This document shows, piece by piece, positions 45,296 to 54,239 of a stretch of 64,000 bases of DNA. Position numbers and translations under genes: made by a program. This stretch comes from an uncultured Steroidobacter sp. (GTDB lineage Bacteria; Pseudomonadota; Gammaproteobacteria; Steroidobacterales; Steroidobacteraceae), in NCBI RefSeq assembly GCF_937958065.1, contig NZ_CALFXI010000100.1:124001-188000 (forward strand), given 5' to 3'. How positions within the stretch are numbered: the first letter of the stretch is position 1; the number at the start of each line of letters is the position of its first letter. The notes under the pieces are model-generated. The model was not told where the DNA came from. It saw only the letters and a program-made list of their open reading frames with translations, and searched no databases.

Positions 45296-45640
45296 ATGGC
45301 AACTCTCGATGCTTCGGTCGAGTCTCCTTTCACCCCGCTGGCGAAGGCGATGCGCACGCTGGTCGATCTACTCCACACCGAGCAAGGATACGCACGGATT
45401 TTCTACGACCAGGACGGTTACAGCTACGAGCTGCACAGCTATCAGCACACGCCGATGGCTGATCTCTTCACGCGCATGCTCGGTTATGAATCCGCAACCG
45501 ATGCCACCGAAGCGGCCCGCGAGACCCTTTCAGCGATTCATGCCGGACCGCGTGGCCGAAGCAACAGGGGCCGCGCCCGCGGCCGCCGCGCTGCGCAGCC
45601 GGAAGCCACTCAACTGATCCTGCCCGTGGGCATGTGCTGA
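45296..45640 (+). CDS. Small hypothetical protein
   Basis: A 114-residue cytoplasmic protein I do not recognise. The first ~80 residues look folded and mainly helical (MATLDASVESPFTPLAKAM, then LLHTEQGYARIFYDQDGYSYELHSY). Residues 83-100 are an Arg/Gly-rich basic tail (RGRSNRGRARGRR), which may bind nucleic acid, and the end is QLILPVGMC. It has a good -10 box but no Shine-Dalgarno, consistent with a leaderless message. It ends 3 bp before the convergent GH1 stop. Codon use resembles neighbouring genes, so I regard it as real. Confidence 0.6.
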   Translation: MATLDASVESPFTPLAKAMRTLVDLLHTEQGYARIFYDQDGYSYELHSYQHTPMADLFTRMLGYESATDATEAARETLSAIHAGPRGRSNRGRARGRRAAQPEATQLILPVGMC

Positions 45641-45643
45641 TCG

Positions 45644-46987
45644 TCACGCGTTCACGCTCTTGAGCAGCGCTCGATACCACAGACCGCTGCGTTTCAACGT
45701 CCGGCGCAGTGTCGCGTAATCGACGTGTACGATGCCGAACCGCTTGCGATAGCCCTCGGCCCACTCGAAGTTGTCCATCAAGCTCCAGACGAAATAGCCT
45801 CGCACGTCGACACCGCGATCGATCGCCTCGGCCACCGCGAGCAGATGCGACTCGATGTATTGCCGCCGCTGCTCGTCCTCGATCCGCCCGTCCACGAACT
45901 GGTCGCGATAAGCCGCGCCGTTCTCGGTGATATAGATCGGCGGCAATCGATAGTCGCGCTTCAGGCGCAGCAACAAATCCGAGAGCCCGCGCGGCGCGAC
46001 TTCCCAGCCCATATCGGTGACTGCCGCGCCGCTTGAAGCCGGCGACGCTGGGTTGGAGCTGCTCGATACCGTCGGGTGATAGTAGTTGATGCCGACGAAG
46101 TCGCAGGGCTGCGCGATCAACGCCGCGTCACCGGCCTGGATCACGGGAGCATCCGCGCCGAGATGCTCGACGATGTCGCTCGGATACTGCCCCTTGAACA
46201 AGGCGTCCGTGTACCAGCGGACCAGGCGCCCATCTTCGAGCCGCGCATGGTGCGCATCGAGCTCGGAATCCGTCGCCGGCCGCACCGGCGACATGTTCAA
46301 CACGATCCCCAGTTCCGCTTTGATACCCGCGGCGCGCATCGCCTGCACCGCCAGCCCATGACTCAGCAACAAATGATGACTGGCCTGATAAGCGATGCGG
46401 CGATCCTTCACGCCCGGCGCGAACACGCCGCGTTCGTAACCCAGCACCGCCGAGACCCAGGGCTCGTTGTGAGTCGCGATCGATACGATGCGGTCACCCA
46501 AGCGACGCGAGATCACCTCGGCGTACTCCGCGAATCGATACGCCGTATCGCGCCCGAACCAGCCGCCGCTGCGATGTTGCAGCTCTGCCGGCAAATCCCA
46601 GTGATACAGGGTCGCGTAAGGCTGAATGCCTCTTTCCAGCAAACCGTCCACCAGGCGCTCGTAAAAGCCGATGCCGCGCTCGTTATATGCGCCAGTGCCG
46701 GCGGGCTGAACGCGCGGCCAGCAAATGGAAAACCGATACGCCGTCACGCCCAGATCGGCGATCAGATCCAGGTCGGATTCGAGCCGATGATAATGATCGC
46801 ACGCCACATCGCCGGTGCCGCCATCGGCGATCGCGCCGGGCACGCGGCAGAACTCGTCCCAGATCGATGGACCCTTGCCGTCGGCGCGCGCCGCGCCTTC
46901 GATCTGGAAAGCGCTGGTGGCGACGCCCCAGACGAAATTGCTGGCAAAGCGCCGACGCAGCTCGGCTACCGGTAGTTGCTCGCTCAT
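45644..46987 (-). CDS. Glycoside hydrolase family 1 beta-glucosidase
   Basis: A 447-residue cytoplasmic GH1 enzyme hydrolysing beta-glucosides, probably cellobiose or aryl-beta-glucosides. The acid/base glutamate is in THNEPW (Glu175) and the nucleophile in YITENG (Glu355). FVWGVATSAFQIEGA at the N-terminus and the C-terminal WSLMDNFEWAEGY substrate loop are intact; no signal peptide is present. The start at 46987 sits 4 bp after the LacI stop. It is the last gene of the operon sugar MFS-LacI-GH1, so the imported disaccharide is cleaved inside the cell under LacI control. Confidence 0.94.
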   Translation of the reverse strand: MSEQLPVAELRRRFASNFVWGVATSAFQIEGAARADGKGPSIWDEFCRVPGAIADGGTGDVACDHYHRLESDLDLIADLGVTAYRFSICWPRVQPAGTGAYNERGIGFYERLVDGLLERGIQPYATLYHWDLPAELQHRSGGWFGRDTAYRFAEYAEVISRRLGDRIVSIATHNEPWVSAVLGYERGVFAPGVKDRRIAYQASHHLLLSHGLAVQAMRAAGIKAELGIVLNMSPVRPATDSELDAHHARLEDGRLVRWYTDALFKGQYPSDIVEHLGADAPVIQAGDAALIAQPCDFVGINYYHPTVSSSSNPASPASSGAAVTDMGWEVAPRGLSDLLLRLKRDYRLPPIYITENGAAYRDQFVDGRIEDEQRRQYIESHLLAVAEAIDRGVDVRGYFVWSLMDNFEWAEGYRKRFGIVHVDYATLRRTLKRSGLWYRALLKSVNA

Positions 46988-46991
46988 CTGG

Positions 46992-48053
46992 TCATTCTTT
47001 GGCAGGCGCCGCGGTCGATTCACGCACGATCAGCTGGACCTGCGGCAGGGAAATGTTCGGCTGCTCACCTTGCAACATCTGCAGCATCGCCGCGCCCGAG
47101 CTTTCACCCAGCACGCGGATCGATTGACGCACCGAGGTGAGCGGCGGCACTCGATACGAGGAGGAATGCAGGTCGTCGAAGCCGACGACCGAAACATCGC
47201 GCGGGCAATTCAAGCCGCTGCGATACAACGCGAGGCACGCACCGTAGGCGGTCTGATCGTTCACACAGAACAGCGCGGTGAACTTGTTTCCAGACCGCAG
47301 CAGCCGCATGGTCGCCTCGACACCGCCTTCTTCATGGAAGTCGCCGGGCACGACCAGCTTCGGATCATGCGCAATCCCGGCCTCCGCCAGCGCACGGCGA
47401 TAGCCTTTGAAACGTAACGACGCGTCCGGGTGATCCAGAATGCCGGCGATGAAGGCAATGCGACGATGCCCCAGCTCGATCAGATGCCGCGTCGCCAGCA
47501 GCGCGCCGCGCTCGTCGTCCACCGGCAAGCTGAAAATGTTTGCGGCCTTGAGACTGCGACCGCTCACCACCAGCGGCACCTGCTTCGCGTAATGAGCCAG
47601 CTGCCGGTCCTGCAGTCGCCCCGAGAAAATGATGATGCCGTCCACGCGCCGGGAGAGCAGCTCCGCCATGCAGCGCTCCTCGTCCCGTTCGTCCCAATTA
47701 CCGCTCATGAACAGCGCGGTGTAACCACGCTGCTGCAGATAATCCTCGATGCCTCGCAGACCTTCGCCGTAGAACGGGCTGTCGATCGCCTGGGTGATGA
47801 CACCGATGGTGTTGGACTTGCCCAATGCCAGCCCGCGCGCCGCCGCGTTCGGACGGAAATTGAGCTTGGCGATGGCCGCCTCGACCGCATCTTTGCGCTC
47901 GGCGCTCACCTTGGCGGTGCCGTTGATGATGCGGGATACGGTCGCGATCGACACGCCAGCTTCCTTCGCCACCATCTCCAGCGTGGGCGGGGAATCCGGC
48001 AGTGCGACCGTAGCGCGCTTCTTGGCGTTGTCGTTGGCAGCTCGCTTGCTCAT
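46992..48053 (-). CDS. LacI family transcriptional repressor
   Basis: A 353-residue regulator. The helix-turn-helix and hinge are PTLEMVAKEAGVSIATVSRIINGTAKVS (about residues 24-51) and the periplasmic-binding-like effector domain follows (about 80-350). VSRIING and AARGLALGKSNTIGV are classic. A 20-residue basic leader precedes the HTH. It lies between the sugar transporter and the GH1 gene in one operon and most likely binds the operator TGTAAGC|GCTTTCA in the divergent region at 49565, repressing both the MFS-LacI-GH1 operon and the TonB-receptor operon. The inducer is probably glucose, cellobiose or a beta-glucoside. Confidence 0.92.
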   Translation of the reverse strand: MSKRAANDNAKKRATVALPDSPPTLEMVAKEAGVSIATVSRIINGTAKVSAERKDAVEAAIAKLNFRPNAAARGLALGKSNTIGVITQAIDSPFYGEGLRGIEDYLQQRGYTALFMSGNWDERDEERCMAELLSRRVDGIIIFSGRLQDRQLAHYAKQVPLVVSGRSLKAANIFSLPVDDERGALLATRHLIELGHRRIAFIAGILDHPDASLRFKGYRRALAEAGIAHDPKLVVPGDFHEEGGVEATMRLLRSGNKFTALFCVNDQTAYGACLALYRSGLNCPRDVSVVGFDDLHSSSYRVPPLTSVRQSIRVLGESSGAAMLQMLQGEQPNISLPQVQLIVRESTAAPAKE

Positions 48054-48069
48054 CGTCGTGCAGTAACAA

Positions 48070-49425
48070 TCATGCTTTGGCGGTCATCAGATCGCTCTCC
48101 AGCTGCTCGAGCGTACGGCCCTTGGTTTCAGGCACGAGCAGCACCACGAACAGCAACGCCGCGGTCGCGAACAGTGCAAATGCCAGAAAGGTGAGGCTCG
48201 AGCTCAAGGTCGACAGCGCCCAGGGAAATATCATCGTGACCGTGGCGCTGACCAGAGCGTTCCAGAATCCTGCCACCGAAATGGCCGCGGCGCGCTGTTC
48301 GTTCGGAAATATTTCCGAGAGCAGCACCCACATGACCGGCCCGAGCGAAATCGCGAACGAGGCGACGAAGCCGATGATGGCGATCAGCACCAGCCGGGCG
48401 TTGTAACTTTCCTGGCCGAAAGCCCAGCTGATCGCAAACAGGGACAATGCCATGCCGGCGATACCCATGAGGAGCAGCGGCTTGCGGCCCAGCTTGTCGA
48501 TCAGCCAGATCGCAACGAACGTCATCAGCACGTTGACCACGCCCACCAGCACGGCCTGCCGGAAGGCGTCGTTCACGCCGCCGCCCGCTTCCGCGAAGAT
48601 GGTCGGCAGGTAATAGAAGATCGCGTTGATGCCGGTGATCTGCTGGAAGAACGCCAGGCCGAGCGCGACGATCATGATCAGCCGCACGCGCGAGTCGAGC
48701 AGCCCGCGAAAGCCGCGCGACACGGCTTTCGTGTTCAGGCTGCGCTGGATCTGTTGCAGGTTCTCCTGCGCCTGCTGCTCTCCCGCGACTCTGCGCAGCA
48801 CCGCGAGCGCCGCCTCATCTCTGCGCTTCAGCAACAACCAGCGCGGACTCTCCGGAACGAACCACAACAACGTGAAATACAGCACCGCCGGCACCATCTG
48901 CACGCCGAGCATGTACCGCCAGTTGTGCTCGCCCAGATCCAGCAGGAAATAGTTCGAGAAGAACGATGCCGAGATGCCGATGACGATCATCAATTGATTC
49001 AGCGACACCAGACCGCCGCGCTTGTCGGCCGGCGCGATCTCCGCGATGTACACCGGCGCAATCAGAATCGCGCCACCGACGGCCAGCCCGCCCACGATGC
49101 GTGCGACCACGAAACTCGGAAACGAAGTTGCGGTTGCAGCCAGCAAGGAAGACAACACGAATAGCAGCGCGGTACCGAGCAGCACCCGCCGCCGTCCGAA
49201 ACGATCGCTCAACGGGCCGGCAAGCGCGTTGCCCGCCATCGCGCCCCACCCGAGGCTGCTGACGGCAAAGCCCAGCTTCAGATCGCCGCTGGCGCCGCTC
49301 AAAGAAAAATATTCCTTGATGAACGGCACCACGCCCGAGATCACCGTGGCGTCGAAGCCGAGCAGGAAGCCCCCGATCGCAACCGTGAGCGCCACGAATG
49401 CGATGTTCAATTTTCCTTGCAGCAT
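48070..49425 (-). CDS. Sugar porter family MFS transporter
   Basis: A 451-residue, twelve-helix sugar/H+ symporter. Sugar-porter signatures are complete: GFDATVISG in helix 1, GPLSDRFGRR in the 2-3 loop, PESPRWLL before the central loop, helix 7 LAFFQQITGINAIFYYLP, and PETKGRTLE at the C-terminus. It resembles XylE/GalP/GlcP-type carriers. It starts the minus-strand operon, 17 bp ahead of the LacI gene, and should import the sugar that the divergent TonB receptor brings across the outer membrane. Confidence 0.93.
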   Translation of the reverse strand: MLQGKLNIAFVALTVAIGGFLLGFDATVISGVVPFIKEYFSLSGASGDLKLGFAVSSLGWGAMAGNALAGPLSDRFGRRRVLLGTALLFVLSSLLAATATSFPSFVVARIVGGLAVGGAILIAPVYIAEIAPADKRGGLVSLNQLMIVIGISASFFSNYFLLDLGEHNWRYMLGVQMVPAVLYFTLLWFVPESPRWLLLKRRDEAALAVLRRVAGEQQAQENLQQIQRSLNTKAVSRGFRGLLDSRVRLIMIVALGLAFFQQITGINAIFYYLPTIFAEAGGGVNDAFRQAVLVGVVNVLMTFVAIWLIDKLGRKPLLLMGIAGMALSLFAISWAFGQESYNARLVLIAIIGFVASFAISLGPVMWVLLSEIFPNEQRAAAISVAGFWNALVSATVTMIFPWALSTLSSSLTFLAFALFATAALLFVVLLVPETKGRTLEQLESDLMTAKA

Positions 49426-49474
49426 GTGACTCGCCGATGTTTGTAATCGTGATTGGTCGTCATGCGTGGCTGTT

Positions 49475-49493
49475 AGCGGTCACTATGACCGCT
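49475..49493. promoter_or_regulatory. 19-bp perfect palindrome in the divergent promoter region
   Basis: AGCGGTCA-CTA-TGACCGCT is a perfect 8-bp inverted repeat with a three-base centre, 50 bp upstream of the sugar MFS gene. Its odd centre differs from LacI-family operators, so a second regulator is suggested. Confidence 0.5.
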
Positions 49494-49564
49494 TCCCGCA
49501 CACTTCGCCACATCCCGCGCAAGTGCCCGCTTGCCGGAACGCTCGGGAGCATGCTACCGTAATT

Positions 49565-49578
49565 TGTAAGCGCTTTCA
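49565..49578. promoter_or_regulatory. LacI-family operator for both divergent operons
   Basis: TGTAAGC|GCTTTCA has a central CG and one mismatch, the classic LacI/GalR operator form. It lies 80 bp before the TonB receptor start and 140 bp before the MFS start, and the LacI gene is in the neighbouring operon. Confidence 0.7.
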
Positions 49579-49657
49579 TCCGGTGTTTACTGGCCTGTAC
49601 CGGCCACGCCGGGGGCAACAATAAATTGGCGACGAATGGACACGGGGGGTACGAGTC

Positions 49658-52600
49658 GTGAGCGATCGCGCATTCCAGGGCAATAAACTAGCGCGTGCTA
49701 TCTCTTTGATTCTCGGAACGGCGGTGGCACTGCCGGCGTTCTCGCAGCAAACCAGCGAGCTCGAAGAGGTGGTCGTCACCGGCATCCGCGGCAGCCTCAC
49801 CTCCTCGATGGAGCTGAAGCGCGCCTCGCAAGGCGTGATGGACGGCATCGTCGCCGAAGACATCGGCAAGTTCCCGGACACCAACCTCGCCGAATCCATG
49901 CAGCGCGTCAGCGGTGTGTCGATCGACCGCTCGCTGGGCGAAGGCTCGAAAGTGACGGTGCGTGGCGTCGGCCCCGACTTCAACCTGGTGTTGTTGAACG
50001 GGCGCCAGATGCCCGCTTCGGCATTGGAAGACACCGGCGCATCGGCATCGCGCGCTTTCGATTTCGCAAACCTCGCATCCGAGGCGATCTCGGCGATCGA
50101 GGTCTACAAGACCAGTCGTGCGGCGACGCCGACCGGCGGCATCGGCGCGACCATCAATATCAAGACGGCTCGGCCGCTGGACAATCCAGGTCTGCACACC
50201 AGCTTCGGCGCCAAGGGCGTGATGGACACGTCGGTGGACAATCTGCCGAGCAGCCTGCAGGGCGATTCGATCACGCCGGAAGTCTCCGGCATCTACAGCC
50301 AGACCTTCGGCGACGACAGGTTCGGCATCGCGTTGAGCGCGAGCTACCAGGAACGCGACTTCGGCTACAACCAGGCCACGGTCGGCAACGGTTGGCGACC
50401 GTTCCGCGGCGATGACGATAACAGCTGGGGCAGGATTCCCGTGCCCGGCGAGCCGGGCTCGGAAAACATCGTCAATCGGCCCGGCCCCAGCGATATCTAT
50501 TCGGTGCCGCAGAACCTCGGCTATAGCGTCAACGGCGTGGAGCGCAAGCGCACCAACGGCCAGCTGACGTTGCAATATGCGCCGACGGACACGATCACGA
50601 CGACCCTCGATTACACCTACTCCGAGAACAGAATCGCGCAACAGCGCAACGAATTGTCGGTGTGGTTCAACTTCGGGCCCTCCTCCAGCAGCTGGACCGA
50701 TGGTCCGGTGGCCGCACCGCTGATCTATTCCGAGACCATCGTGCCGGCGAGCAGCGATCTCGCGATGGGCGGCGCGAAGTTCGGCACCAAGAACGAAAAC
50801 AAGTCGCTGGGTTTCAACGTCGAATGGCGCCCGACGGACCGCCTCGGCCTGCAGTTCGACTATCACGATTCGTCGGCCGAGTCGGGTGCCGACAGCCCGT
50901 ATGGTTCCAACGCAGTGCTCGGCGTGGCCGGCTTCTTCCGTGGCACGACCACTGCGGATTTCTCGCGCGATTTCCCCGTCATCAGCGTGGAGCTGCCGCC
51001 AGGGCAGAACGGCATCGATGCCTCGCAGATGGAAGTCACCGGCTCGAGCTTCCGCAACAGCTACATGAAGAGCGACATCAAGCAGGCGCAGCTGACCGGC
51101 GATCTGGAATTTCTCGAAGATTCACGGCTCGATTTCGGCGTGGCGCTGACCGATGTGAAAAACCGCTCGGCGTACTCGAACGTGCAGGCGGACACCTGGT
51201 CGGGCGCGACGGATCCGGCGGATTATCCCGACGACGTTTGGCGCGCCGACACCGTGCGCCATTACTTCGACAACATCTCTGGCAGCAACAACCCGGCCCT
51301 GTTCAACCAGTTCTTCACCTTCGACTTCGAGACGGTGCGCGCGCTCGCGGCTCGCGCGGTGGGGGACGAGGCGCTGTATCGTGCGTCGCCAATCTTCACC
51401 ACCGACCGCCGCGTCCAGGAAAAATCGAAGAGCGCATTCGTTCAGTTCAGCACGAAGTGGGAATGGGGCCTGCCGATGCAGGGCGCCGTCGGCCTGCGCT
51501 ATGAAGAAACCGAGGTGACCTCGCGCGCCTTCGTGCCCGTCTCCACCGGTATCGTGTGGGTGGCCGAGAACGAATTCTCACTGCAGCAGAGCGGCGGCAC
51601 GTTCGAGCAGCTGGAAGGCAAGTACGACTACGTTCTGCCGAGCCTCGACTTCGCGGTCGACCTCACGGACAGTCTCAGGGCGCGCGCGAGCTACGGAGAG
51701 AGCATCGGCCGGCCGGTGTGGGACAAGATCCAGGGCGGCCGCACGCTGGACCAGCTGGTCCGGATCGACGGCGGCACGGGTGCGCAGGGTAATCCACAGC
51801 TCAAGCCGCTAGAGTCGCAGAACTTCGATCTGTCGCTCGAGTGGTACTACAGCGAATCCAGCTACATGTCGGTGGGCTACTTCAAGAAGAACATCGACAA
51901 TTACATCGGCACTGCCATCGAGCAGCAGACGCCGTACGAGTTGCTGACGCCGGCCTTCGGCGGGTACTACAACGAAGCGGTGGCGTCGGGCTGCAACACG
52001 CTCACCTGCATTCGCCAGTTCATCTTTGCCAATCACGCCAACGATCCGGGCGTGGACGTTACCCGGGGCCACATCGCCGGCGTGCCCGGCGATCCGATCG
52101 CGACGTTCGCCATCAAGGTGCCGAGGAATCAACGCTCGGCCTCGCTCGATGGCTGGGAGCTGAACCTCCAGCATATGTTCGGCGACTCGGGCTTCGGCGT
52201 ATCGGCGAACTACACGATGGTGGACTCCAGCCTGGTGTACAACAACAACTCTCTGGACGATCAGTTCGCGCTGGTCGGCCTGAGCGACGCGGCGAACTTC
52301 GTGGCGTTCTTCGAGAACGACAAGTTCCAGGTGCGCGCGGCGTACAACTGGCGTGACAAGTTCCTCGCCAACACCATCGACGGCGGCGGCCTGCCCAATC
52401 CGGTGTACACCGAGGCATACGGACAGGTGGACGTGAATGCCAGCTACAACTGGAACGAGAACCTGACCCTGATGGCCGAGGCGATCAATCTCACCGACGA
52501 GATCTATCGCCAGCACGGCCGCAACCAGCACCAGGTCATCATGGTCCAGCAGACCGGGCCGCGCTTCATGATCGGCGCGCGCTACAAGTTCGGCAATTGA
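49658..52600 (+). CDS. TonB-dependent receptor, TIGR01782 type, of the glycoside/halogenase locus
   Basis: A 980-residue receptor. Signal peptide (…LPAFSQQ), TonB box LEEVVVTGIRG and the plug segment GKFPDTNLAESMQRVSGVSI put it in the TonB-Xanth-Caul (TIGR01782) class, whose members import sugars such as maltodextrins, chitooligosaccharides and cellobiose. The barrel ends IGARYKFGN. The start is GTG, with a GGGGGG site eight bases before it. A LacI operator lies upstream and an intrinsic terminator downstream. The sugar is probably a beta-glucoside, because the divergent operon encodes a GH1 enzyme. Confidence 0.93.
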   Translation: MSDRAFQGNKLARAISLILGTAVALPAFSQQTSELEEVVVTGIRGSLTSSMELKRASQGVMDGIVAEDIGKFPDTNLAESMQRVSGVSIDRSLGEGSKVTVRGVGPDFNLVLLNGRQMPASALEDTGASASRAFDFANLASEAISAIEVYKTSRAATPTGGIGATINIKTARPLDNPGLHTSFGAKGVMDTSVDNLPSSLQGDSITPEVSGIYSQTFGDDRFGIALSASYQERDFGYNQATVGNGWRPFRGDDDNSWGRIPVPGEPGSENIVNRPGPSDIYSVPQNLGYSVNGVERKRTNGQLTLQYAPTDTITTTLDYTYSENRIAQQRNELSVWFNFGPSSSSWTDGPVAAPLIYSETIVPASSDLAMGGAKFGTKNENKSLGFNVEWRPTDRLGLQFDYHDSSAESGADSPYGSNAVLGVAGFFRGTTTADFSRDFPVISVELPPGQNGIDASQMEVTGSSFRNSYMKSDIKQAQLTGDLEFLEDSRLDFGVALTDVKNRSAYSNVQADTWSGATDPADYPDDVWRADTVRHYFDNISGSNNPALFNQFFTFDFETVRALAARAVGDEALYRASPIFTTDRRVQEKSKSAFVQFSTKWEWGLPMQGAVGLRYEETEVTSRAFVPVSTGIVWVAENEFSLQQSGGTFEQLEGKYDYVLPSLDFAVDLTDSLRARASYGESIGRPVWDKIQGGRTLDQLVRIDGGTGAQGNPQLKPLESQNFDLSLEWYYSESSYMSVGYFKKNIDNYIGTAIEQQTPYELLTPAFGGYYNEAVASGCNTLTCIRQFIFANHANDPGVDVTRGHIAGVPGDPIATFAIKVPRNQRSASLDGWELNLQHMFGDSGFGVSANYTMVDSSLVYNNNSLDDQFALVGLSDAANFVAFFENDKFQVRAAYNWRDKFLANTIDGGGLPNPVYTEAYGQVDVNASYNWNENLTLMAEAINLTDEIYRQHGRNQHQVIMVQQTGPRFMIGARYKFGN

Positions 52601-52629
52601 AGCCGGGGCCTGCAGGCGCTGCAGGCAGG

Positions 52630-52665
52630 AAAAGCCGCTGTTTCCCCCGGCGGCTTTTTCTTTTT
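52630..52665 (+). terminator. Intrinsic terminator after the TonB receptor gene
   Basis: A nine-base-pair stem AAAAGCCGC / GCGGCTTTT with an eleven-base loop is followed by TCTTTTT. It lies 30 bp after the receptor stop and 18 bp before the halogenase start, so it probably lowers expression of the downstream genes rather than ending the operon completely. Confidence 0.85.
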
Positions 52666-52682
52666 ACAGGCAATATTGGGCC

Positions 52683-54233
52683 ATGGCGGAGATCCAACAC
52701 ATCATGATCGTGGGTGGCGGCTCGGCCGGCTGGCTGACCGCCGGGGTGCTGGCGGCCGAGCATCGCTCGCGCACCGGCCCGACGCTGCGAATCACGCTGC
52801 TCGAATCTCCCAATCTCGCGCCCATCGGTGTCGGCGAAGGCACCTGGCCGACGATGCGCGACACCCTGCGAGGCATCGGCGTCACCGAAACCGACTTCAT
52901 TCGGGAATGTGACGCCTCGTTCAAGCAGGGCTCCAGGTTCCAGCAATGGGTCAGCACGCGAAACGACGATAGTTACTTTCATCCTTTCGTTCTGCCGCAC
53001 GGCTATACCGAGACCAACCTGGTCGCGGGCTGGTTGGAGCGACACGCCGCCGTGCCGTTCGCCGACCTGGTGAGCTTCCAGCCGCACCTGTGCGCGCACA
53101 ACAAGGCGCCCAAACAAGCGGCGACGCCCGAGTACGCAGCCGTTGCCAACTACGCTTATCACCTCGATGCCGGCAAGTTCGGTCTGTTCCTGCGCAAGCA
53201 CTGCGTCGAGCAGCTCGGCGTGCATCACATTCTCGATCACGTCGTCGGCATCAACACACGCGACAGCGGCGATATCGCGTCCGTGCAAACGAAAGAGAAC
53301 GGCGCCATTGCCGCCGACCTGTTCGTCGATTGCAGCGGTCTGCAATCGCTGTTGCTGGGCCAGCACTATCGCGTGCCGTTCAAGTCGCAGCAGCACGTCC
53401 TGTTCAACGACTCGGCGCTCGCCGTTCAAGTGCCCCATCGGAATGACGACAGCCCGATAGCGTCGCAGACGATTTCGACGGCGCAAAGCAACGGCTGGAT
53501 CTGGGACATCGGCCTGCCAACCCGCCGGGGAATCGGCCATGTCTATTCGAGCGCACACACATCGGATGACGCCGCTGAACGCGAGCTGCGCGCATATATC
53601 GAGCGCACCGGCGGGCCGCCGGACATGCCGTCGCCGCGCAAGCTCTCTTTCAACCCAGGCTATCGCGAGAAGTTCTGGCATCGTAACTGCGTCGCCATCG
53701 GCCTTTCGGCGGGCTTCATCGAGCCGCTGGAAGCTTCGGCGCTCGCGCTGGTCGAACTGGCCGCCGCCATGCTCAGAGATCAGATGCCGGCAACGCGCGC
53801 TGCAATGGACATCGTCGCGCGCCGGTTCAACGACTCGTTCACGTACCGGTGGGAGCGAGTGATCGACTTCCTGAAGCTGCATTACGTGCTGACCCAGCGC
53901 ACCGACTCGGCTTTCTGGATCGACAACCGCCGCCCCGAGTCGATCCCGGACCGGCTGCGGGAACAGCTGACGCTGTGGCGCCATCAGCCGCCGTCCCGTT
54001 ACGATTTCCATCGGGTCGAGGAAGTGTTTCCGTCCGCCAGTTATCAATATGTGCTGTACGGAATGGGCTTTCGACCCGATCGCGCCGGCGCGGCCCGCCG
54101 TGCGGATGATGCCGACCGCGCCGATAGCTACTTTCGGGAAGCGGCGGCGCTGACGAGCAAGATGCTGGCGGCATTACCCACCAACCGCGCGCTGATCAGT
54201 CATATCGAGCGTCACGGTCTGTCGAAGATATAG
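52683..54233 (+). CDS. Flavin-dependent halogenase homologue with a changed WxWxIP motif
   Basis: A 516-residue tryptophan halogenase-family flavoprotein. GGGSAGWL at the N-terminus binds FAD, the conserved lysine is in SFKQGS (Lys81) and the glutamate in EPLEAS (Glu347/Glu350). The signature WxWxIP reads WIWDIG (272-277): the proline is a glycine. The two other halogenases in the window keep WQWRIP. The change may alter the loop that guards flavin hydroperoxide and thus activity or partner use. It is 18 bp behind a terminator and leads the SapC-cupin-halogenase block. Halogenase activity is not certain. Confidence 0.88.
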   Translation: MAEIQHIMIVGGGSAGWLTAGVLAAEHRSRTGPTLRITLLESPNLAPIGVGEGTWPTMRDTLRGIGVTETDFIRECDASFKQGSRFQQWVSTRNDDSYFHPFVLPHGYTETNLVAGWLERHAAVPFADLVSFQPHLCAHNKAPKQAATPEYAAVANYAYHLDAGKFGLFLRKHCVEQLGVHHILDHVVGINTRDSGDIASVQTKENGAIAADLFVDCSGLQSLLLGQHYRVPFKSQQHVLFNDSALAVQVPHRNDDSPIASQTISTAQSNGWIWDIGLPTRRGIGHVYSSAHTSDDAAERELRAYIERTGGPPDMPSPRKLSFNPGYREKFWHRNCVAIGLSAGFIEPLEASALALVELAAAMLRDQMPATRAAMDIVARRFNDSFTYRWERVIDFLKLHYVLTQRTDSAFWIDNRRPESIPDRLREQLTLWRHQPPSRYDFHRVEEVFPSASYQYVLYGMGFRPDRAGAARRADDADRADSYFREAAALTSKMLAALPTNRALISHIERHGLSKI

Positions 54234-54239
54234 CGCGCT

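Noticed and set aside
46992..48053. LacI protein as the regulator of the 34332 and 39600 palindromes
   Set aside because: The three sites differ in flanks and centres (GCGC, GCGC with other arms, CCGG); the local operator at 49565 is the better partner, though cross-talk is not excluded.
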